Below, one piece after another: positions 13,930 to 19,113 of a DNA stretch of 19,113 bases. Position 1 is the first letter of the stretch, and each line of letters begins with the position of its first letter. The notes beneath the pieces were generated by a model, which worked only from the letters and a program-made list of their open reading frames with translations, had not been told where the DNA came from and did not search any database. The position numbers were made by a program, and so were the translations under genes. The stretch is from Patulibacter sp. (GTDB taxonomy: Bacteria; Actinomycetota; Thermoleophilia; Solirubrobacterales; Solirubrobacteraceae), in assembly GCA_031119595.1 (NCBI GenBank), contig JAVHXX010000010.1:1-19113 (forward strand). The letters run 5' to 3'.

Positions 13930-13951
13930 GGAGGGGTATCGCATGTCGTAG
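13930..13951 (+). other. Shine-Dalgarno followed by ATG-TCG-TAG (minimal ORF)
   Basis: GGAGGGG (13930-13936) precedes ATG at 13943 by 6 nt, but the frame closes after two codons (ATG TCG TAG). This is the best ribosome-binding site in the gap before the secreted protein gene, whose own start at 14028 has none. It may be a translational control element or coincidence. Confidence 0.25.
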
Positions 13952-14027
13952 CGGCGCGTCCCCCCGCCGGAGGCCTGCACGTCCAACGGCCGTGATCAGC
14001 GCCCGGCGGCGTGACGATCGACCGCCC

Positions 14028-15368
14028 ATGAGCACCTCATTTCCTCCGCTGTCGGTACGCGTGCCGATCGGGCTCGCGTTCGTGGCGACGATCGGGTTCG
14101 GCGTGATGGCGGCGCCGGCCCAGGCCCGGCGCCGACGTCGCGAGTCGCTGCCGACCGTCACGAGCGTCCTGCCGACGTCGGCGTCGCTCAACGACATCCT
14201 CGTGATCAAGGGCAAGGACTTCCGGGCCGGTACCGCCAAGGACACGGTGCTGTTCCGCAAGGCGAGCGGCGGCTCGTTCATCTTCGCGCCGACCCTCGCC
14301 GCGACCACGACCTCGATCACGCTCCGCGTACCGCAGAGCGTCGTCGATGCCCTCGACACCGCGAACGGCGTCGCGAAGGCCACGCGCTTCCAGCTGCGGG
14401 TGATTGCCGGCCGCACCGGTGCGCTCACGTCCGTCGAGCGGCCGCCCCTGATCCTCCCGGCGTCCGTCGCGACGGACAGCCCGACGAAGGACACCGACGG
14501 CGACGGCATCCCGGACAGCATCGACCCCGACGACGACAACGACGGCCTCTCCGACGCGCTCGAGGCGCAGATCGGCACGGATCCCGACAAGGTCGACACG
14601 GACGGCGACGGCGTGTGGGACAGCTTCGAGTTCGAGTCGGCGCTCGACCTGAACGGTGCCGCGCTGCCCTACCCGGGGAAGAAGCCGTGGCCGAATCCGC
14701 TCGACGGCAGCGACGCGAACGACGACTTCGACGGCGACGGGCTCACCATGGCGCAGGAGTCCAAGCTCTGGATGGCGGCCGGGCATCCCTTCCCGCTCAA
14801 CTACTCCGACGGCACGCAGTACGCGCCGAGCCCCGACGTCGACGGACTCGACGTCGACGCGGTGAAGACCGGTGGACCGGCCGATCTGCGGACCGGGGTG
14901 GGGTACCTGTCGGACGACGAGAAGGACTTCGACGGCGACGGTCTCTCGAACTGGTCCGAGTTCAACGGACCGAGCACGCAGGCCTACTGGGCGGCGCTCG
15001 ACAGCAAGCTCGGGGAGAACCCGTACACCCTGCGGCCGTTCTCCGACCTCGACCCGACCAACCCGGACACCGACGGCGACGGCGTGCTCGACGGCCTCGA
15101 CGACCAGGACGACGACGGCTGGAACAACCTCTCCGAGCAGTACCGCGCGCCGACATACGCCACGAACGAGATCGCCTACATGGTGAACCCGTTCAACCCG
15201 TGCCTCCCGGACTGGCACTCGCCGACGTGCAGCCGCTACGCACCGGTCACCGGCACGGCGTGGACGCCGTTCGACCTGCCGACCCTCCCGACCGCGCCGA
15301 TCGGGTGGGACGTCAAGGCCGGTGCCCCGACCGACTCCCCGACGCCGGGGTACGTGCCGGCCGGGTGA
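14028..15368 (+). CDS. Secreted protein with IPT/TIG-like domain and calcium-binding DxDxDG repeats
   Basis: Exported protein of 446 residues; function unknown. A signal peptide is clear: hydrophobic core about 13-29 and likely cleavage after AQA (31-33), directly followed by five arginines. Residues about 42-144 look like an IPT/TIG Ig-like domain (PTVTSVLPTSASLNDILVIKG). After it come thrombospondin-type-3/EF-like calcium loops: DTDGDGIPD (155-163), DPDDDNDGLSD (166-176), DTDGDGVWD (190-198), DFDGDGL (233-239 and 300-306) and DTDGDGVLD (347-355). The mature protein has only two cysteines, C392 and C401, which could form one disulfide. There is no sortase motif or C-terminal anchor. ATG at 14028 is chosen because it gives a normal signal peptide; it lacks a good Shine-Dalgarno. 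A 10-bp hairpin follows the stop. Such proteins are usually structural or adhesive, and calcium would rigidify them. Confidence 0.88.
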   Translation: MSTSFPPLSVRVPIGLAFVATIGFGVMAAPAQARRRRRESLPTVTSVLPTSASLNDILVIKGKDFRAGTAKDTVLFRKASGGSFIFAPTLAATTTSITLRVPQSVVDALDTANGVAKATRFQLRVIAGRTGALTSVERPPLILPASVATDSPTKDTDGDGIPDSIDPDDDNDGLSDALEAQIGTDPDKVDTDGDGVWDSFEFESALDLNGAALPYPGKKPWPNPLDGSDANDDFDGDGLTMAQESKLWMAAGHPFPLNYSDGTQYAPSPDVDGLDVDAVKTGGPADLRTGVGYLSDDEKDFDGDGLSNWSEFNGPSTQAYWAALDSKLGENPYTLRPFSDLDPTNPDTDGDGVLDGLDDQDDDGWNNLSEQYRAPTYATNEIAYMVNPFNPCLPDWHSPTCSRYAPVTGTAWTPFDLPTLPTAPIGWDVKAGAPTDSPTPGYVPAG

Positions 15369-15376
15369 TCCCCACG

Positions 15377-15416
15377 CGGAGGTCGATCGCGCCGACCCGG
15401 CCGCGGTCGACCTCCG
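15377..15416 (+). terminator. Hairpin after the secreted calcium-repeat gene
   Basis: CGGAGGTCGA (15377-15386) pairs perfectly with TCGACCTCCG (15407-15416) around a 20-nt GC-rich loop, starting 9 nt after the stop codon. A G-U pair can extend the base. There is no U-tract. Confidence 0.55.
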
Positions 15417-15476
15417 TGTCCGGGCGCGCACGGACGGCTGCCCACGCGAGCACCACCCGGCCCGGAGGGTCGGCCC

Positions 15477-15482
15477 TAGCGT
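15477..15482 (+). promoter_or_regulatory. -10 box of the aldo/keto reductase gene
   Basis: TAGCGT, the same hexamer as before lysR, ends 7 nt before the ATG at 15490. No -35 match is evident at 16-18 nt. The placement predicts transcription starting at or next to the start codon, consistent with the lack of a clear Shine-Dalgarno. Confidence 0.4.
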
Positions 15483-15489
15483 GCGGACC

Positions 15490-16347
15490 ATGAGCACCAC
15501 ATCCACGGTTCCAGCGATCGACCTCGGGGGCGGCGTCTCGATCCCGCAGCTCGGCTTCGGGGTGTTCCAGATCCCGCCGGACGACACCGCCGAGGCCGTC
15601 CAACAGGCGCTCGGTGTCGGCTACCGCCACATCGACACGGCCCAGATGTACGGCAACGAGGTCGGGGTGGGCGAGGGGATCCGCGCCGCCGGCCTGGACC
15701 GGGCCGACGTCTTCATCACGAGCAAGCTCAACAACGGCTTCCACGAACCCGACGACGCGAAGCGTGCCTTCGAGGAGTCGTTGGCCAAGCTCGGCACGGA
15801 CCACCTCGACCTGTTCCTCATCCACTGGCCGCTTCCGACCTTGTACGACGGCGACTTCGTGAGCACGTGGAAGGCCCTGGAGTCGTTCAAGGCCGACGGG
15901 CGGGCGAAGGCGATCGGCGTGTCGAACTTCCAGGTCGCGCACCTCGAGCGCCTCGCTGCCGAGGCCGACGAGAAGCCTGCCGTCAACCAGATCGAGCTGC
16001 ACCCGTACTTCCTCAACGACGAGGTCCACCGCTACGGCGAGGCGCACGGCATCCCGACGGAGGCCTGGTCGCCGATCGCGCAAGGCGGCGTCCTCGAGGA
16101 TCCGGCCATCACGGCGATCGCCGAGCGCGTCGGCCGCACCACCGCCCAGGTCGTGCTGCGTTGGCATGTCGAGCGCGGCCACATCGTCTTCCCGAAGTCG
16201 ACGACGCCGTCGCGGATCGAGGAGAACTTCGGGCTGTTCGACTTCACCCTCGAGCCAGGTGACATCACCACGATCGACGGGCTCGACCGGGGCGAAGCCG
16301 GCCGCACGGGCCCGAACCCGGACACGTTCGATCGCATCCCCACGTAG
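15490..16347 (+). CDS. Aldo/keto reductase (AKR5-like, 2,5-diketo-D-gluconate reductase group)
   Basis: NADPH-dependent cytoplasmic oxidoreductase of 285 residues that reduces aldehydes or ketones. The catalytic tetrad is complete: D49 and Y54 in HIDTAQMYGNE, K79 in ITSKL and H112 in LIHWP. The cofactor-binding signature FPKSTTPSRIEENF (K236, R242) points to NADPH preference. N166-Q167 and the IELHPY segment line the nicotinamide pocket as in the family. The sequence is closest in style to prokaryotic AKR5 members such as 2,5-diketo-D-gluconate reductases and methylglyoxal reductases; the true substrate is unknown. It starts at ATG 15490 behind a TAGCGT box and ends before a strong bidirectional hairpin. 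Nothing in the neighbourhood ties it to a pathway. Confidence 0.94.
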   Translation: MSTTSTVPAIDLGGGVSIPQLGFGVFQIPPDDTAEAVQQALGVGYRHIDTAQMYGNEVGVGEGIRAAGLDRADVFITSKLNNGFHEPDDAKRAFEESLAKLGTDHLDLFLIHWPLPTLYDGDFVSTWKALESFKADGRAKAIGVSNFQVAHLERLAAEADEKPAVNQIELHPYFLNDEVHRYGEAHGIPTEAWSPIAQGGVLEDPAITAIAERVGRTTAQVVLRWHVERGHIVFPKSTTPSRIEENFGLFDFTLEPGDITTIDGLDRGEAGRTGPNPDTFDRIPT

Positions 16348-16353
16348 GACCGG

Positions 16354-16394
16354 CGACGGGGCCGCGGCGAGTCCTGCTCGCCGCGGCCCCGTCG
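16354..16394. terminator. Perfect 18-bp bidirectional terminator hairpin
   Basis: Arms at 16354-16371 and 16377-16394 are exactly complementary over 18 bp around a 5-nt loop (TCCTG). It begins 6 nt after the AKR stop codon and ends 22 nt from the stop of the convergent gene. The symmetric position between two convergent genes fits a shared terminator. It lacks a long U-tract on either strand. Confidence 0.8.
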
Positions 16395-16416
16395 GTCGCT
16401 CGTCGGGTGGTCCGGG

Positions 16417-19113
16417 TCAGCGCGCCCGGTACGCCACCGACGTGTGCGCGGTCACCGTGCCGCCGGCGGTTCCGCCGACCGACAGTCGGGCGTCGACCAC
16501 GAGGTGGTAGCTCCCCTTCTTGACCGCCGGGACGGCCCAACTCACCGGCACGGCGCCGGCGGCCGTGATCGACTTCGACACCGTGTGGGTCGCCACGGCG
16601 TGCTTGCCGCGCATCACCCGCACGACGACGCCGAGGACGCCGGTGGTGTCGGGGGCGAGCGTGCCGACGGACGCGGTCACGGTGGCGTCCTTCCCGCCCT
16701 TGCCGCCGGGCGCGTGGAGCGCCTTCAGCGACAGCTTGGCCGGTGCCTTCGCCTTGTTCTTGACGGTGATGCGCTTCGTCTTGCCGCTCTTGCCGCGGAT
16801 GGTGACCGCGACCGCGCTCATCGCGCTTCCGATCGGCGACGCGGTGACCTTGTCGCCGCCGGCGATCGGGATGGCCGGTGAGACGAACCGTTGCGGTCCG
16901 GCGTTCTGGTCGATGTCGGTGAGCGTGAACGAGAACGTCGTGGGGTCGCCCTGGTGCTGGTAGGACAGCGTCCCGCCGGCGGTGATGCCGGCGGCGTCCT
17001 TGCCGCCCTTGTCGACGTGCGTCTGGATCGTCGCCGTCTGCGCCGACGCCGGACCGGCCGCGGGACCGTCGTCCATGCGAGCGGCCTTCCCGGTGTCCGG
17101 CACCGTCGCGACGGTCATCGTCAGCGGGCGGTCCTGGCCGCTCGCGAACGTGAGACCGTTGCCCTGCGCGTTGCCGCCGGCCTGGTCGACGACGCCGGGC
17201 TTCGTGGAGACGCCGGAGACGACGCCGGCGAATCCACTTCCGCTCACGGCCGCGTCGTAGGTGCCGTTCTTGGCGCCCGTGATCGTGTCGGTGATGGTCG
17301 AGCCCGGCGTCTTGCCGATGAGCCAGCCCGCGGTGTTCGCGGCCGCGGCGCTGTCGAGCACGGGGAGCGGGGTCGCGTCGGGCGTGGCGCCCGTGACCGT
17401 CGCGGCGCCGTCGGTCGCGCCGAAGATCAGCGACGGGAGGTCGGCGAGGCTGCCGAGACTCGGCAGTGACGGGTTGTCCGGGATGGTGCTCTGAGGCGTG
17501 ATGAACAGCGACCCGTCGCCGTCCTGGCCGCTCCAGACGGTGCCGTCGGCCATGGTCAGCGACCAGCTGTTGCCGCGCACGTGGATCACGCTCGAGGTGG
17601 TCCCGGCGGCGTCACCCGCCGCGGGGCTGGGGCGGTTGTTGTCGTAGACGTAGATGTCCGTGCCGCCGCTCACGGCCTGTTCGTCGTAGGCGAGGACGGC
17701 GTGGCCCTCACCGAAGACGCCACCGGGATGGTGCATCGTGACGATCGGGTCGTGGTTCAGCGCGAGCTCACTGTGGAGCGTGCCGAGCTGCCCGGAGGCG
17801 TTCCGGTCGCGGTGGGCGTACGCACTCAGGAACTCCGCGGAGCCCTGGAGCGCGTGCTGCCCGTCGAGGTAGTCGCTGAGGGTGGAGTTCGGGCCGCCCG
17901 CGGCCGGCAGCGAGAACCCGTTGCCATGCGCGACGCCGCCGAGCGAGGCCGCCGACACCTTGCCGAGCCGGATCTTCTCGGTCGCCACGGTGATGCCGAA
18001 ACAGTGGCCGCCGGAGGCATGCAGGGCGATGTTCAGGACGCCCCATTCGGCGTAGGACAGTGGGTCTGGGATGCCGGTGTTGATCCGGCACGAGCCCCAC
18101 GGCCAGCAGGGGTTCACGGTGATCCACATGTCCTCGCTGCCGAACGCCGACGTCAGTTCGGAGTACGACAGCCAGCCGTAGCTGGGGTTGTGGAACTGGA
18201 ACCCGACCGTGTTGCGGAAGTCGTCGACCGTGAGGCCATTCGACGTTGCGAACGGCGAACCGGCTCCCGCGGGCGGGAACACCGTGACCGGTCCGGACGA
18301 CGCCGTGCGCGGCGTCTCGAACGTCAACGACTTGCCGTCGGGGGCGACCGTGGTGGGCGCCGAGGCCGCCGTGTTGCCGACGGCGACCGTCGAGCCGCGG
18401 CAGAAGCCGTTGCCGTCGAGCGTGACGGTCGATCCGGGCTGCAGATGCTGCGGCGTCTTCGCGACGACGACCGGATCGTGGACGCTCGCCGTCGCGGCGG
18501 CGTTCGTGAGGACGAGGGCCAGCGTACGGTCGGGCATGCCGGCCGAGGTGCCGACGATCTGCACGGTCGCGGGGAGCGCTGCGCCCGCGGCGGCATGGAA
18601 CCGCACCGTGCGATCGGCGTAGAAGCCGCCGCCGGGCACGACCGTCGCGTCCGGGAGGATGTCGGCGGTCACGCCGGCCGGGAGGCCGTGCACGCTCAGC
18701 CCGACCGTGCCTCCGAACGCACTGTCACGGGCGACCACGATCGGGACGTCGGTGTCCGAGCAGGCATTCACGGGGACGCTGCCCGGCGTCGCCTGCCTCA
18801 GGTCGTACGGCGAGGCGACGCGCAGGCCCACGTGCGTCGTTCGCAGCCCGACGGCGACGTTCGCGTTCGCGAGCGGATCGCCGGTCACGACGACATCGGC
18901 GAGCTGGTCGACCCGCGGGGCGTCGCTTGCGGCCGTCAGGTGGAGGGTGGCGCTGGTGATCCCCGTCGGGATCGGGTTCGGTGAGACCGCGGCGGTGACG
19001 CCCTGCGGCAGGCCGGAGACCGACATCTGCAGCGGCCCGGCCGACCCGTTGATCCGGGTGACCGTGATCGGGACGTCGGTGGAGAGCCCGTCGAGGACGG
19101 AGGCGATCGTCGG
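16417..19113 (-). CDS. Large exported Ig-like/IPT protein with a papain-like cysteine-peptidase domain (5' end outside window)
   Basis: The frame is open to the right edge with 898 codons visible, so the start and any signal peptide are missing. Residue numbers count from ATG at 19026, an internal Met. Residues 1 to about 180 hold Ig-like repeats; 'VPITVTR..GLPQGVTA' in the leading part parallels 'VPIVVARDS..GLPAGVTAD' at 94-121. An IPT/TIG-like unit spans about 185-267. A segment at about 275-510 looks like a papain-fold peptidase: YGWLSYSELTSAFG, then Cys342 in SGGHCFGITVA, His442 in GEGHAVLAYDE, and Asp462/Asn463 in IYVYDNNRP give a Cys-His-Asn/Asp order. C307 and C313 may form a disulfide. 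The C-terminal half is Gly/Thr/Asp-rich with further beta-sandwich-like units, including a basic patch about 741-768, and ends in YRAR with no anchor motif. Peptidase activity is inferred from motifs only. Confidence 0.8.
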   Translation of the reverse strand, partial: PTIASVLDGLSTDVPITVTRINGSAGPLQMSVSGLPQGVTAAVSPNPIPTGITSATLHLTAASDAPRVDQLADVVVTGDPLANANVAVGLRTTHVGLRVASPYDLRQATPGSVPVNACSDTDVPIVVARDSAFGGTVGLSVHGLPAGVTADILPDATVVPGGGFYADRTVRFHAAAGAALPATVQIVGTSAGMPDRTLALVLTNAAATASVHDPVVVAKTPQHLQPGSTVTLDGNGFCRGSTVAVGNTAASAPTTVAPDGKSLTFETPRTASSGPVTVFPPAGAGSPFATSNGLTVDDFRNTVGFQFHNPSYGWLSYSELTSAFGSEDMWITVNPCWPWGSCRINTGIPDPLSYAEWGVLNIALHASGGHCFGITVATEKIRLGKVSAASLGGVAHGNGFSLPAAGGPNSTLSDYLDGQHALQGSAEFLSAYAHRDRNASGQLGTLHSELALNHDPIVTMHHPGGVFGEGHAVLAYDEQAVSGGTDIYVYDNNRPSPAAGDAAGTTSSVIHVRGNSWSLTMADGTVWSGQDGDGSLFITPQSTIPDNPSLPSLGSLADLPSLIFGATDGAATVTGATPDATPLPVLDSAAAANTAGWLIGKTPGSTITDTITGAKNGTYDAAVSGSGFAGVVSGVSTKPGVVDQAGGNAQGNGLTFASGQDRPLTMTVATVPDTGKAARMDDGPAAGPASAQTATIQTHVDKGGKDAAGITAGGTLSYQHQGDPTTFSFTLTDIDQNAGPQRFVSPAIPIAGGDKVTASPIGSAMSAVAVTIRGKSGKTKRITVKNKAKAPAKLSLKALHAPGGKGGKDATVTASVGTLAPDTTGVLGVVVRVMRGKHAVATHTVSKSITAAGAVPVSWAVPAVKKGSYHLVVDARLSVGGTAGGTVTAHTSVAYRAR

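Noticed and set aside
14500..15120. GAC-rich tandem DNA repeats as a CRISPR or minisatellite
   Set aside because: The repetition reflects encoded DxDxDG calcium-binding loops in the secreted protein, with irregular spacing and no constant repeat units.

Overview
The window is a GC-rich stretch of bacterial chromosome. The gene content (Lon with an AAA+ core, an Rv1264-like adenylate cyclase, a tandem Lrp/AsnC regulator, several DHA2-type drug-efflux-like transporters, secreted IPT/Ig-like and type-3-thrombospondin-like proteins) and the strong G/C third-position bias point to Actinomycetota. A deep-branching lineage such as Thermoleophilia/Solirubrobacterales would fit, but that is inference and was not tested. 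No rRNA, tRNA, insertion sequence, phage gene or CRISPR array was seen, and no stretch over 300 bases lacks a gene.

Layout. 1-1688: 5' part of lon on the minus strand, running off the left edge. 1885-2691: COG4705-type membrane protein (minus). About 2810-4051: 12-TM MFS transporter (minus), divergent from a LysR regulator at 4137-5036 (plus). 5162-6664: 14-TM DHA2-family MFS transporter (plus), whose 3' end overlaps by 48 bp the convergent kup potassium transporter gene (6617-8644, minus). 8768-9157: VOC/glyoxalase-fold protein (plus), convergent with a double Lrp/AsnC regulator (9188-10228, minus). That regulator is divergent from a second DHA2 transporter (10352-11905, plus). 11994-13124: pH-sensor-type class III adenylate cyclase (plus). 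13207-13806: rhomboid protease (plus). 14028-15368: secreted calcium-binding-repeat protein (plus). 15490-16347: aldo/keto reductase (plus). 16417 to beyond 19113: a large secreted Ig-like/IPT protein carrying what looks like a papain-fold cysteine-peptidase domain (minus), running off the right edge.

How it works together. This is mostly single-gene transcription units, not one operon. Two regulator/efflux-pump pairs stand out: LysR with an MFS pump on each side, and tandem Lrp divergent from a DHA2 pump. The rest covers protein quality control (Lon), potassium uptake (Kup), cAMP signalling, intramembrane proteolysis, small-molecule detoxification or reduction (VOC, AKR), and two exported proteins.

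Non-coding signals. Many genes are followed by GC-rich hairpins without U-tracts. The best is a perfect 18-bp stem between the convergent AKR and Ig-like genes. Several genes (lysR, lrp-like, cyclase, AKR) have a TANNNT -10-like box only 7-9 nt before the start codon and no Shine-Dalgarno, which suggests leaderless mRNAs. An identical 14-mer lies upstream of the second MFS gene and of the VOC gene and may be a shared promoter or operator. The least-described item is the papain-like domain inside the large exported protein at the right edge.
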